Positions 13,901 through 27,656 of a stretch of 64,000 nt of DNA are shown one piece after another. Positions within the stretch are counted from its first letter, which is position 1. Each line of letters begins with the position of its first letter. Source of the stretch: Wuchereria bancrofti (lineage: Eukaryota > Nematoda > Chromadorea > Rhabditida > Onchocercidae). Under the pieces are notes generated by a model. The model was not told where the DNA came from, ran no database searches, and saw only the letters and a list, made by a program, of their open reading frames with translations. A program made the translations under genes and the position numbers. The stretch is taken from positions 5,084,495-5,148,494 of the forward strand of contig SSBO01000003.1 of the NCBI GenBank assembly GCA_005281725.1, written 5' to 3'.

Positions 13901-15979
13901 GTTTCTTCAAATTTTGTTTCCTTAATTTTTTTTTTGTTTTGTTTTTTTTTTCTTTCTTAAAGATTTGTTTCTTCAAATTCTGAAACTTAAAATTAAATGA
14001 ACGCACTCTTTTGAAGTTCTCTGCGTTGCATGTTTTCATGGAAGCATTGATTTCAGGCATACGAGATGTTATATAATAGGTTTCATCAATATAAGTTTGA
14101 ATACCATTGCTATAATCGGGAACTTCATGAAGTACATAGTTCTTTATCAAGCTATGTTGACGACGGATTAAGAATTGAAGTTTCAGAATGATTCTCCATT
14201 GTGCCACTGTTTTGACAACCGGACATGGCTTACAGCAAAGCAAGAAAATATCGTTGTAAGTATTTTTTGTTGTCTAAAATATTTTTATACAGAAAGCTGA
14301 TTTCAAAAGTTCAGTAGAAGATAAGCCAAAACAGTATACCACTTCGGAATTTCTAAAGTTTAAAGAACAAAATGTTTCTTCAGTGATGATAGAAATTTAT
14401 AAAGAATAGTTGAAATGGTTGTTTAGCGTGACAGATCAGTCTATAAATGAATCATTACTAAGAAAGGAAGTATCATCGGTTGGAAGTCTTTTTAATTTCA
14501 CATTTAAATTCTTCATTCAAAATTAAAATCACCATAATCCATGCCGCATAATACAAAGTATTGTACTGGGAATTCAGTTGTGCATAAATGCCTAAATCAT
14601 CACAAAGTGGTTGAGCGGCTTTCTCAAATTCCTTATGTGTTATATCCTGCTGGTGCCACGGATAATTCTGGTCATTAAAATATAATACGTTGTCAAAGCC
14701 AGTCTTGTTATGATAATATTTAATTCCATAAATGCAGTAGTTGTGCTCTGGTCTAAAATGTGACCTTATTGTGGATCCATAAAAAGTTACTTCGAAGAAA
14801 CACACACACAAAAAATGTTATCAAGGAGCTTTACCTAACATGCTTTTGTCACCTGAAACAAGGCATTCTTTCAGTTCAAGTGATCAAAGGCATCAAAATA
14901 TCTGAGTGATGGTTGACATGTTTTTGTTAACTTGAGGCAAAATATAGGTATAAGCCGTTTATAGAAACGTCAAATTATATGCATTTACCTTGTTTTAAGC
15001 CATTTTTTGTATTTTGAGCAATGTATAGAAGTATAGATTAACTTACATAATGTATGTACTACTTTAAATTGTAAGTATCGTGTGCGTCATTGTCATGCAT
15101 CTTATCAAACATGCTTCTTTTACTCTCTCATCTAGCAGGAAATTGAATACTAATACTGTATATAATGAATATTTGATTTGATCTTGCATCTGAGTTTACT
15201 TAATATTTGATTGTTGATCTAGGGAAGGGAAGCATCTCCGGGGAATTCAGACTAGAAGTTTCGTGAAAATTTGTGTCTCAAACCGCCAATATGTTACATC
15301 TTTCATTCATGATTAGCCATACTATCTTATACCCACTTCAAAGGGAGAAATGCTCTGTAAGATGTGTAGATTATTAAATTTCTGCAAATTAATATCTTCA
15401 AAATTATTCGAACCTTAATATTTTTATAATGTCACTCTTTGACCTTCATCTTCATTGTTTTTCTTATGACCATGACAATATCAAGATGAGAACTAACTTG
15501 TACATTGTTCCATCAATTGGATTGTAGCACTGTGCTGGCATGTCTAAGTATGTCGTTGTTGTTGACGATAAATAAGTTCTTTGAGATGTTTTAACTTGGG
15601 AAAATAAACTCTAAATGCATTTGAGTCTAATCACCAAAAGAAAATGTGATAAAAAGGAGAGCTACAGAGCTTATCTTTGCTTTTCTTCAACGACTTCAAC
15701 ACGGCAGACCCGTATGCATTTCTTGCTACTGAGAAAAAGTAGTTGAGATTTTTACCACGAGCAGTTATTAGAAGTTTTAGAAATTTTCTAGAAAAAAAAT
15801 TCTTAGTATTCTGGTATTTTTATAATTCATGAAAATTTCAAATCTTATTAACTAAGTTGATTGAATTTTTCCTTTCTTTGCATAACAGCAGCATTCAAAA
15901 TTAGATACTTTTGAACTAAGATACTAACAGTTGTTAACATAAAACGGCATAGAATCGCTATTGCGGCGTTAAGATGCAT
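7979..15979 (-). CDS. Repetitive cysteine-rich extracellular-type protein, many exons, 5' end uncertain
   Basis: Function unknown. Exons that I can join in phase run 14789-14502, 14206-13987, 13834-13579, 13439-13352, 13260-13046, 12697-12511, 12206-12112, 11842-11638, 11217-11137, 11013-10883 and 10551-10342. They continue 10257-10201, 10065-9990, 9690-9534, 9277-9178 and 8160-7979 (TAA). Only the 10342/10257 junction does not close. About 850 residues result. Five sites recur along the protein: ECCCYGDLIGNC, LCCCNHQTFCN, ACRCRTEVSSKTPCD, YCFCRSYNNHGDACN and LCCCRNKCE. Each follows scattered Cys and Tyr-Cys pairs, as at the end of three-finger (Ly6/activin-receptor or nematode ET-module type) domains; this family link is inference. 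Upstream coding-like exons lie at 15728-15681 (contains SKKCIRVCRVEVVEE) and 15578-15498 (PAQCYNPIDGTMYK). A possible start at 15979-15977 is preceded by a TTTAG acceptor; an alternative signal-peptide exon lies at 16959-16873. It could be two adjacent genes, because exons near 14474 and 13013 also run into stops if not spliced. Confidence 0.58.
8603..8649. repeat. Short direct repeat in last intron of the cysteine-rich gene
   Basis: Two 20-nt units at 8603-8622 and 8630-8649 differ at one base and have a 27-nt period. They lie between the last two coding exons. Probably simple sequence duplication. Confidence 0.6.
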
Positions 15980-17460
15980 TCTAAAGGAAAACAACCTTCC
16001 AGAAGAATCGTAAAATGTATCTTTCACTTTCGTAATGGATCTTCTATCTTATATAATTCCAAGGCCTACTGGTGTAGAGTGAATATTTACATAAGTCTAA
16101 ATTTTGAGACAAAAACGAGCTAAATCTAAAGGAAGCAAAGTAAATAAGGCTGGATATCACTGAAGAAAAGAATAATTTGTAAATAAAAATTGAGACAATA
16201 GAGGAATTAAAATAAAAGGTAATTCCTGAAAGGAGAATATAAATTTTTCAGTGGCAAACTTTGCGATTAACTCAATATTCATTTGCTGATTGAGAATGTG
16301 TTAATTTCAATTTATAGTCTGAGATGAAGCAAAAATGAAAGTTCTGGGTCATTTGATTCAACACTTAATAATAAATTTCGAAAGTTATTGCAAAAGCGAA
16401 ATCAAGGAAGCGTAAAATTGTCTAGACTCTTCAATCCCAACTTATTGAATTATTTCTTTTAATCAAAGTAATCTCTAAGATTGCTCATTGTTATGAATAC
16501 AATTTTCTTCCAGTCGAACTGTTTTTAACAACGAAAATTCTTTCGATTAAAAGACTTGAATTTCATAGTCAAAGCTTTTTCGAGTAAAAGATATGAATTT
16601 CATTTTTACACGCTATGGATGATTATAACAATCAGGTGTATATTTATATTTTATTACTGTCTCTCTTAACAATAGAATAACAAATTATAATTTTTTCAGC
16701 ACAGGAATAAAGAGGTTAGAAAATTTATAATGAAATTAAATTTAATAACCCAACAAATAACTTATTTAATATACTGGTTTTAAACAATTTAGATTTTTCA
16801 ATCTTTGCTACATTATTACTTTATTTCAGTACACTTAAATAAATGCAGTTTAGTTTTTGTCATTTGAGCTTATTAGACAAAGCCATGATCCATGAAAACT
16901 TGTTCCTCAGCCGAACAAAATGAAATGGCAGATATCAATGTAAACTGCAAGGGAAACATGAAAAAAAAATGAATAATGAAGGTCATTTCTGCAGTAGTTA
17001 ATATCTGTACAAATATTAAATGAAGAAGAAAATGAAATCTATTAAAAAGAAAGTATTCGATTTAACGAATATTTTTTCTTCTGTTATAATTTGTAAACGG
17101 TTGTGCAATTCTCGATCACTTTCCTCTCATTCAAAAGAAAGGAAATATCCAAAATATTTTGATAACATTAGCTAAACAAAATATATTGGTTTTTCTGAGC
17201 TATACAATTTCAAGTTTCAGTAAATATGATTAGACTTGTTAACTTATCTAGTTTCACAACTTTTTCCTTTTTGTGCCAAGTAAGAATGCACAACGAATGA
17301 ATATGCTTTAAAAATTCCTGTTGCCATAGCCAAATGTTTTGTGTCTCAAAGCCAATTAACGATCAGTTACTAGCTACTATAGACCATTTAATAATAATAA
17401 ATAAAATTTGTTGGAAAACTATGACGACTAATCCTTGAATGGAATGTAATCAGAAGTTTA
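15980..17460. other. Gap between the cysteine-rich gene and trehalase 1
   Basis: This divergent interval probably holds the promoters of both neighbours. The only coding-like item is a minus-strand 28-codon frame at 16959-16873, MFPLQFTLISAISFCSA followed by EEQVFMDHGFV, which looks like a cleavable signal peptide. It may be the first exon of the minus-strand gene. I could not connect it in phase. Confidence 0.4.
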
Positions 17461-17466
17461 TTTTAG
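17461..17466 (+). promoter_or_regulatory. Probable spliced-leader trans-splice acceptor of trehalase 1
   Basis: TTTTAG after a T-rich tract ends one base before the ATG at 17468. An acceptor this close to a start codon is the usual form of a nematode SL1 site. No upstream cis donor is needed to explain it, but a cDNA would be required to prove trans-splicing. Confidence 0.5.
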
Positions 17467-17467
17467 G

Positions 17468-20400
17468 ATGCAAAATAGTGCAATCTACATTCGTGTTCTA
17501 CTTATAGTGCACATGTTGACGTCACTCCTGTCCTTTTCACCATTCACTGCTCAAGTTGGTGTTGTTATAAAGAATATCGAAGATCAAAAAAATCTCTCTC
17601 AAGTTTGCGATGAATCGGACGAGACTGGAAATTGGTTTGTAAGAGGGCTGAAAATCTTTTGACGATGCATACCTGTTCTAGCAGTGTTAGCCTGAATACT
17701 TTCACAGAAAATTGATTTGCGATTTGCTGATGCATATGAGCGAATGTGACACCTTGCTATGCAAAATTCTTCTACCAATTGTTTTTGATTACTAGAATAT
17801 CCTACCCTACATCGATATCTTAGTATTTAAATATCCTGCAGTCGGGCATTAACTTGGTAGAAACACGGGTGCTAGCCCAAATTTTAATTACGAAATCTTC
17901 TCTAAACACATTTACATTTCATCTTTCTCGAGAATGCTGCCATTTTAGGTTTATCTACTGCAGCGGTAGTATACTATCTGCGATGAATCTACACCAGTTG
18001 GAACTAGATTCAAAAACATTTGTCGATCGTCCACTAAAGGCTGATCCAAGTATGAATTAATCATTTGCAGGATATAACTCATAAATTTGGTTTATTAATT
18101 TATAAACTATATTAATAAAAATTATAATAATGCTGGAATAAATGTAAAATTTAGTAAAAAAATAAATGATAAAAAAGCCTTCCGAATACATGTCTGATAT
18201 GTCATTATGAGACGGGATACCATCAAATAGCATTTTCATGTGAGCACGATTCACATATTTTATCATTATCCCTTCATTCATTTTAGAAATTGTTCAAGAT
18301 GAATTCCTGAAAAAATTCGGGGGACAAGCAGTGGAAAATATTAATTCGCAGGAATTACTGGCTTTCCGTGAGCGCTACTTTGACAAAGAGGGGGAAGAAC
18401 TAAAGAAATGTGCTATACCAGAATGGCAAAAATTGCCGCCCAAAATTGCTCGCATAAAAGATGAAACTCTGAAACAATTTGCAATATTTTTAAACAAACG
18501 ATGGAAAGACCTGTGTAGGGAGGTAAGCGTTATACGGGCTTCTACGATCAATTTTGGCCATACCAAATGTGCAGTTCACACACGTTCGTACGGAATTTTG
18601 TAGCTTTTTGATTCTGCCACTGACATTATTAAAGGTATTGATTTTTTGTAATTCTTACTCTCTTGAAGCCTAATCAATTCCAAATATAAATCAATATATG
18701 TAAATTATAGATCACTGAAAAAACCTTTAGTGAATCAAAGTATCATGATTTTTATACTAACCTTTTTCTGTACATATATTTTCTAAGATCAAATCAATCC
18801 AACATCCAGAACGTCACTCATTGATCATAGTACCCGAATCATTCATCGTGCCAGGTGGTCGATTCAGGGAATTTTACTATTGGGATGCGTATTGGATTGT
18901 TAAGGGTTTGATTGCCAGTAGCCTCTATAAAATGGTCAAAAATATGTTGATAAACTTTCTACATTGTGTTAAAAAGTAATCTTTTTTACCAACCCACATT
19001 CTAATTTATCATCTATATCAGCTTGTACCCAGAAAGTAATATATTCATAAGTTGCAAAAGTGTATATTTTCAGAAAAAGAGGAAATTTTCTCTTCAGGAC
19101 TGCTAAGTCACAACTTTTTTTACAATGTTTTTACAATCGATATCTGCTGCAGATTCGGATTTATGCCGAATGGTGGACGTGTTTATTATTTACGACGTTC
19201 ACAGCCACCATTCTTGATTCCAATGGTATATGAGTATTACGAGGCTACCAAAGATACCGAATTTATTAGGAACAATTTCAAATATCTTGTAAAAGAGTTT
19301 GAATTTTGGATTAAAAACAGGTAGCTAATCAATATATAAAATATTGCTTTTTCATAATCAGTTATTTCAATTTTATAAAATCATTCGACAACGTGATCTT
19401 TTCTTGAAAAATCTAAAATTTTAAGCATATTATTATTAATCAAATAAATAATATTGCTAATAATTAATAATGACCGATAATTGTAATCCTTTTCATAAAT
19501 CACATAATTTCGAGCAATATTTTATTCTGGAAACCAGAGACACTAATAGCTTAAAACAATAGATGAAAAATGCACTAAAACAATTTATAAACAGCTCAGA
19601 TCACTGATAGTAAGGGACAAAAATGGAAAAAATCACACAGTATACCAATATCGTACTGTAACAAACGTACCTCGTCCGGAATCATATTTGGTTGATGCTG
19701 AAGCTGCAGTTAAAGTCAAAAAGGAGAATAGGTTGAAATTTTTTCAGGTACTAAAATTCATTTTCAGGTACTATTCAAATACTATTGGTAGATTGCTGTT
19801 ATGGTTATTTTGATTTGTATTTGAATGTAAGCTTTAAACAAGCGTGTTATGAGGAAAATATGAACTTGGAACATTTAATAAATGACCGTCCCGTAACAAG
19901 CCAAACAATTCGTAATTATTTCAGGATCTTGCGTCGGCCGCTGAGTCAGGTTGGGACTTTTCGTCACGATGGTTTAGAGATCGACGGACAATGCAATCCA
20001 TCGAAACAACTAATATTGTGCCAGTGGATCTGAATGCGTTACTTTGCTGGAATGCTAATATTCTCAAATATTTAGCAACCATAAGTATAGTGTTCTTTTA
20101 CACTTTATACTTCTGCAGTGACATTTTTATATTTCAAGTATTTTGAAATTGGTTAACAATATTTAAAAATTTAGTTTTTAAAATACTTGATCAGCTCACT
20201 CTTTCTCAAATGATATCAGATTCGATTCCAAAGAAATCAAATGCAATATCAAGTACCAGTATCCTTAAAACAGGTGATAAGAAAAAAGTAGCAGAACTGG
20301 AGAAAAAGAAAGAGAGTATTTCGGAAGCTTTAAATGCTATATTTTACAATGACACGGAAAAGTCTTGGTTCGATTACAATTTACGCACCAATTCCCATAA

Positions 20401-21747
20401 AGTGATTTTCTATCCATCTAATGTGATGCCTCTCTTCACTCAATGCTATTCAGAATTGGATTACGGAAAAGCAACTGATATCGTTAATTTTATGAAAGTA
20501 AATTTTTTAACGACAAAAACTTTCTTTTTTTTTACAGTAAATATCTTTCCTGGTAGACTAAGCTTTTTATGCGTCACATCCATCATAAATGAAAACTGAA
20601 TGAATGACACAAGATACGTAGTAACTTTTGACAGCATGGATCACATGGACTTTCAAACTTTTCTTCCTTCAATAATTTTCATATTTTTTCCTTTCGTGAA
20701 TTCTTCAATTCAAATATAAAAATATTTAGTCTCTGGGTTTCAAAAATTCCTTCAAAATCGACTGAAGAATTATTACAGCGATCAAAGCTTCTTGACTACC
20801 AGAATGGTGTACCGACAAGTCTCGAAACGAACAGTGGAGAAAAATGGGACTTTCCGAACGGATGGGCTCCATTGCAACATATAATCATCGAAGGAATGCG
20901 AAAATCCAACAACCCTGATGTTCAAGAATTGGTATTTTCTTTAACTTCAAAATTATCATTAATTCGTTCTTCCCGCAGTGCCTAAAATATTTTCAAGTTT
21001 TTGAAATACTCTGAATACATGCAGGTCTTTTTATGAGTTTCAAAATGAATAAATTTTGAAATAGAAAAAAGATATTTTTGCAGGCGTATAAATTAGCAAA
21101 AAAGTGGGTATTGGCCAATTATCACGTTTATCAAGCCACAAATCAAATGTGGGATAAGGTTTTTTTAACATATTTTAGTTCTGAGTTGTGCTTATTGATA
21201 AATTTAATTCTTAACCTAAAATTCTTAACCTTTTATAACAAAACAGGATAAATCTAATTTGTGTTATTCCTTTATGCCTTTTTCCTATTTCTGAGATTCA
21301 GTTAATACAACTGTTCTAATACTATCGCCACAGCTTACTTCATTCTGTTATAAAGAAATTTTAAAAATATTATACTTATTTCAAGTACTAAATTAAAAGT
21401 GCTCAGTTCTCGTTGTTTAGATTGATATCGTCGGAACAATTCCTAAGCCGGGAAGTGGTGGAGAATATAACGTACAAGTATGGACCCTAAATTTTTTTAA
21501 AATTCCGAAATAATTTCAATTTGAAACGTCACGAAATGACTGAGGTATTTTCCAGGATGGTTTTGGTTGGACAAATGGTGTTATCCTCGATCTTCTTGCC
21601 ACTTACTACGACCGGATGAGTGTTCCGAAAACTGATCAAAAAGTGAATTCTGCACCAATGCCCCACATCACTCCGCTTTTCTGGAACTCTATCATGCTTA
21701 TCATATTTATTATTTTCATTAGCCATTCATACAATCATTTCATTTAA
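17468..21747 (+). CDS. Trehalase, GH37 (alpha,alpha-trehalase), tandem copy 1
   Basis: Hydrolyses trehalose to two glucose (family knowledge), probably secreted or at the cell surface. Exons: 17468-17634, 17949-18049, 18287-18522, 18788-18975, 19153-19320, 19600-19747, 19925-20084, 20274-20497, 20779-20931, 21084-21158, 21421-21477, 21556-21747. They total 1869 nt, 622 residues, with every phase closing. An N-terminal signal peptide (to about residue 30) is followed by trehalase signature [14 protein letters not shown] in exon 4, PNGGR in exon 5, PRPESY in exon 6, and [12 protein letters not shown] in exon 7 with the expected catalytic acid Asp. [10 protein letters not shown] follows in exon 9, and GSGGEY then DGFGWTNGV at the exon 11/12 join with the expected catalytic base Glu. 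The tail is hydrophobic ([13 protein letters not shown]), suggesting a GPI signal or membrane anchor. Oddities: Lys for Gln in signature 2, Ser in the glycine-rich loop, loss of the PGG seen in copy 2, and a weak intron 1 donor (GTTTGT). Identification is certain; activity is not. Confidence 0.95.
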
Positions 21748-21884
21748 TTACTCAGTGTGGAAAAACTGTTTATTTGATGTTGTGTTCATTGTAAAGGTGT
21801 ACATTCCAGTTCATCTCAGAGCTATTTAACATTTTAAAGTGTCTTTTTTTTAACCGTATAATATGCAGTCTTCAGAATGCGCTC

Positions 21885-21890
21885 AATAAA
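21885..21890 (+). terminator. Poly(A) signal AATAAA of trehalase 1
   Basis: A canonical AATAAA lies 138 nt beyond the stop codon of trehalase copy 1, a plausible 3' UTR length for a nematode. Confidence 0.55.
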
Positions 21891-24800
21891 AGATTACTTA
21901 GTCTTTTATTTGCGAGTTCAGTTCAGTGTGTTCTTCCTCAAGGGACTTCAGTAAGAAAACTCAGCCTTTCGTTGTTTCCATCAGTACTTTCTTCATCACT
22001 TTTCTCAGATCACATCAGTACATTATCCATCATAAATCTACATCCGCACTTCTGCACTTCGGTTGCGTTTATCACACCCACATTTTCTTAATTTTCATTA
22101 TTATTTAAAGCACCGCAATAATCGCAGAGATAATATGTTTCACGTTCACAAAGTCTAATTGGATTTCTATAGTTTTATATAATTCACTCTTTTGTGCTCC
22201 AATTAACATCGTATGGATTAGCATAGGATGAGTAAGTGGCTTACCGATTCGGTGGTTCGGTTATATTCCGTAACTTGTTATTTATGATTCGGCATACTTC
22301 GTTCCCTTGTTAACTGTTTCTCACGCTTCCCGTAATCTTTCAAATTTTTCACATCCATTCTTAACATTCTACAAAATAATTTCAATTTTCTGATATATCG
22401 TGCATGTTTACTGGACTGTCTACTTGGGCTACAAAAACGCTCAATATAAGCTTTTGTATCCACTACTTATCTTTTCAGGATTCTGGAAATGGTTAGTTCC
22501 TGGGAATGTTTATGGCTCGGACTTATCCAAACACATCAATGCTTCACCGCAAACGTAGCAGATTTGAAAAGAAACTGAATAAAGAAGAAAATTAGAAAAG
22601 ATAACTAGAAATTAAGTTTGTCGAATAGTAATGTGAAAAGGAACGAGGATATGAAACAAGAGGATTCCAGAGAAATCAGGTTGATTTGCATTATGAAAAC
22701 GGATGATTCGATTCAAAACAACGAAGTCTATATTTCGCGATGTGAACGCAAATGGAAGACGAGGATATTCTCAAGACAATATATAAATGAAAACGAGCAG
22801 TAAAGATAAGCGAATTTCAGTAGTCTTTTCAGTAGACCCAAATTCAGTAGTGAAAAGGTTTCCTTTCCAAATGTGGAAATCGTGATGATAAATCGCTGTA
22901 GTAACATTCCTAAACTTTATTATTAAACTGATTATGCTAATAAAGGAAGCTGTAATAGGCCTTGTGATTTCTATATAAAAGAGTACAAATCAAAATTTCT
23001 TGACGCTTAACCAAAAAAGTGAAAATTTCAGTTTTTAAATTCAAATTATTCCTTCTTCATCTTTTGTAAATGTGCTGTCATAGTTTCTGTCGGGAAATAG
23101 TTCTCGAACTGCTGAGGGCGGGTGTGGTATCGAGGACAATAATGCATGGTCAGTGAAAACAGAAGCTTATTTAGAAAAAAAAATTTGGAAAACTATTATT
23201 TAAAAAAGTTTTCTGATTTAATTTGTTAAATTCCACTTTCAACCACATTTAATTTTATAATATATTTGTTGCGTCAAAATTTATGACTTATTTGTTGTGT
23301 GGTTGTTCATCGCATCTAGATAGATGGGAATTGTTTTTTAGTTTAAGTGAAATTTATATTACTGAAATTTCCTATCTCTCTGTTCTATGTGTGATAGGAT
23401 GGAATGAATAGAAAAGCAATAAATGTCAGAATGCTTTGTTTTGACTAGTCTTCATTACTAACTTAGGAAAGCAACTTTGGTGTTAAATTGAGTACAAGTA
23501 GCAAGCTTGAAAATGCTAAATATTAGAACGTGATAATAAGAAGACGATTCATTCATTCTTTATGGTTTCTTGCCTTTTCCGTTCCTTTGCACTCTAATCT
23601 TTTTCTCTGCACCTTCATCTTTTCATTGGAAAAAATTCGGATTTTTGACATTTATTTTTCAGTGAAGCAATGGAAGTGTTTTTTGTCAAAGAGTTAACAT
23701 ATATAGAAGATATCACCTCGTTTCCATAACCCAAGGCGTTTAAAAAAATTAATTAAATGGATTTCATTTTCTTTCACCGGTTTGAAAAGCATTTTATTTT
23801 TGCTCAAGTTCTTTGATCAAAATTTTGTAAAGATGATCAGCTGTAACCACAGTTTTCCTTTTATTTTATAATTTATATTTTTGCGCGCTCAAAACTAGCT
23901 ATTTCTCTTATCTGCACCTGTCACCACTAGCATTTATGTTTCCACACCTTGCTAAACTATGTAAAATATAAAACATTAAACCCTGGGAAACATTACTTCA
24001 TTTCTTCTTATCTTTTTATAAAAAACGAATCATCATTTATTGTTTTTGTTTTTTATTTATGTCGTTATTTGAAAGCTTGAAGGAAACCTAGATTTCATTA
24101 ACTGATTTATAATCTTTCCTTATATGTTTTTCATATACCCTTATATTTCTTCTTAAGAAAGATCAATGATTAAGTTCCTTGACCAAATATATATATTGTT
24201 ATTATTACCCTGTTTCCTTCGCTTTAATTACAAATAGACGGAAATTAAATATAAAAGCAAATAATGAGTGTCAAGTACGTTGAATTCTGTTTATAGTACT
24301 CATGGAGAATTTGAAATGGTAAAAGATTTTTGGAGGATCATATTGTATCCAATAAAAATTTAGGAAAAGATCAAAAACTAAGCATGCGATATAGCTTTCT
24401 TTCTAATAATGGGTAAGTAAGAAAATGGCATTTTATTCTTCTCAGTTTCCTTTCTTGACCATTTTCTCATAATTGATTGAGAAAATAAGTGCCGATAGGA
24501 CTGGATAAATATCATAAAAACTTCTGCATATATTATATGCCAATTTTAAATCTCATAAAATTTACAACAAAGTGCAATAGTGAAAATTTATCGATCAGTG
24601 TACTTATTCCTATATCACTTTACTTCCATATCATACCTGCGATAATATTCTGTGATATGCGCTTCACTGCTTAGCTATATACTTTCTACCCAAGGTCGTT
24701 CAATATTTTTTCTTAATTTAGTTAATGATGTTGAGGAAAACTTCTCTCTTCTAGACTGAGTTTATAAAAACGTAAGGTATCTGAAATCATAGGATGAATA

Positions 24801-25345
24801 AAGCTCAGAAATCTAGCTAATACTTGTGATCCTTATAATCATCAGTTAAAATATCACTAGCGGCAATTCCATTTCTGAATTATATTTTCTTTCATCTCAA
24901 AATGATTTGTAAAACTTAGTATTTCAAATTTTGTATTGTTTCAAAATTTACTTAAAATTTTGATTTTTATTTGATTTGAAGATAATGCTACCATAGATAA
25001 TGCCATTTTTTAAGTGAATTGATAACTAAGTCGCGAGTAAAGTTTGGAAAGATAATTTCTAATATTTGTTAGCTCCACCAGTTTGATAACTTAATCAAAA
25101 TTTAGGAAAAAATAATTTTGGAGTTAAAACTTTATTTCTATCTCACTCACCACTTTGTTTAATTCATCTTAAAATATATTTTACACTCTAAACATTCAGT
25201 TGCAATACTAATTCAAATGCAGCAGTTCAACACTTCAACAACGGTTGCTTCATTTTTTTCAATAAAATTATGCTCGGCTTTTATTTCTTTACAATAATAA
25301 AGTTTGTGGTAACGGTACGATATTTTCAAAGTTAACTAAAATGCT

Positions 25346-25408
25346 CGTAAATATGACCCCAATGTTAATAAATATGACTCTAGTACTAATAAATATGACC
25401 TGGTTATG
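25346..25408. repeat. Three imperfect 21-nt tandem units
   Basis: Units at 25346-25366, 25367-25387 and 25388-25408 share the core TAAATATGAC and have a fixed 21-nt period. Minisatellite-like; no function is evident. Confidence 0.6.
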
Positions 25409-27656
25409 TTATAGCTTTTACAATTTCTCTCAAATATTATTGCATACAAGGATTTCAATATCTAAAAAAACTGTAAAAATCTTGAAAGGCTGTATATAAC
25501 AATAATTCAGGGTTGGAACTGATAAAAACACTAATTGGCGAAAAAAAATTTCGCTCAAAATGTTGAAAATAATATATAAGCGGATTGTTACACTTGTGAA
25601 ACTTCTAAAAATGGTAATCTGTTTACATTTCGCTTTCTGGTTTGGTTAAATATTGCATGCAATTCAAAAAAAAGCAATTACAAATTGACATTTCACCTCT
25701 GTTTATTTGTATTTTTCCTAATGCTTCATATTTTACTTCCGCGAAAGAAAATGTAATCTTTCTGGATTTTGAATTTTTTGAATTGAGTTTGATTTAGATT
25801 GAAGCTTCATTTGAAGTTGTCGCAAGATCTCAATTAGAATTTAATACTTAATCATAAGGATAACGAAAAAGAGACCGCAGTAGTGGTAATGCACTAATCT
25901 GTGTATCGCGACAATATTTTAAAATTGGCACTACCCGATATGTGAATTAATAATACTTTCTGCAATATGTTTTCATTTAATTGCCACTACTCGCTACATG
26001 TTTTTGGTTGATTATTGCTCTGTACGATATAAACACTGTTGAGATGCCCCTGTCATTACTATTAGTACCAATTTTTATCACTATGAAATATAAAAGAAAC
26101 AACGAATTTATCAAAAATTGTTCAACATTTCTGACAAAAAGACTCTCATCCAAAATTTTCCAATTGGAGATTCATTAATACCTGAAGTGCGCTCAGTTAA
26201 ATTGAATATTTTTTTCCAAGTTTTACTGGAAAAAATCATAACGAAAAGTTTCTTAAATTCTGCGGAGTTTGAAATGTATTATTAATCTGAAAATGCTCAA
26301 CTTTCTAAATTTTCCGCATGAGATTGACAATTATTTGATTTATTCATGAATGTGCCGATTACTCTATAACAATGTAGCATTCGTCTCTATTCCATCCGTA
26401 TTACTCTTCTTGTTACTTTAACAGTTACAATAACGAGACTTTCTGGTCATTTTGGTTGTCCTGAAATTAGAGGTGCTTGATCTACCTTGGTATTTCATTC
26501 TGCTTACTGATAGGACTAGACAAGTGATATGTATGTTATTTTCAAATAGAGCCATTTATAGGATGTCTTGTTAAACATGCAAATATCATTTTGAAGAATT
26601 TCAGCATAACATAGAAATCCTTTGTTGTCAGGAGAGTACTACATAAGCGACAACACTGAACATCTATTATTGAAAGTAACTTCTACCTGTGCGCTCATGC
26701 TTTTACTAATCCTTTTGTATCGCTATTGATATCGAGTGGATTCATACTAGAAGCTTCTCTAGATATTTTCAGTATCTTCGTATGAGATTTTTTTAGAGAA
26801 ATCCAAGACAATAGGCATTGTTGAAATATTGGAAACTCAACTGGAATGACTAAATTTGGATGCCAAGTTTTGAAAAACACATATTTGATTATTCATGATT
26901 CATTTGAAAATTTTGACAAAAGGTACACAAAAGAAATATTCCATTCATTATCAATATCTAACATTCGTAATCAAAAGCTTCAATTGATCAATAACTTGAG
27001 AAGTAAGCACGAAAACGAATTTATTTATTCAAGAATCACTGTACATGAAAAGAAATGAAAAATTTGATTGACGATACTTCAAGGTAGAAAGATGGTAATG
27101 ACCTATTAGCAGTGAAAATTTGACTTTTGACCTATTAGAAGCAGATATCCCTTTCATTTAGAAGAGAACTTAACCTATTAGAAGCACACATATTAGAAAC
27201 ACATATGTAACTTATTGACGCTTTCTTGCTTATTTACTATTAAGATAGAAGAGAAAGTCATATGAAACTATTTGAATTCATTTGGGATATGGCATACATG
27301 CATTTACAAAACCTATAAGAAATTAAAGTTAAAAAATTAGTATATTCTTGTATTTCGATAAATTTTTTCCTTGTACTCTTCGTACTGGCATATAAAAGCA
27401 ATATGAAAACAGCGAAATATTTTCTTAATAAATTTCAGTTGAGGAGTAAAAATTTCTGAAAACGACAGGGGAAGTAATTCATGTTATGTACATAACTTAT
27501 ATTAACTTGCAAATCTGTAATGATCGATTAATTTAACTTTATAGAATTCATGATAACTTCTGGGATTCAAACTTCTGAAAATTCTAGAAGTGGTATATTT
27601 TGAAGTTGCTCTGTGCATGCTTCATACATGCATACTCGAAGAATAGGAAACTTCGA

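Noticed and set aside
22278..22463. 61-codon basic minus-strand frame between the trehalases
   Set aside because: No ATG at its start, no splice partners and no known motif.
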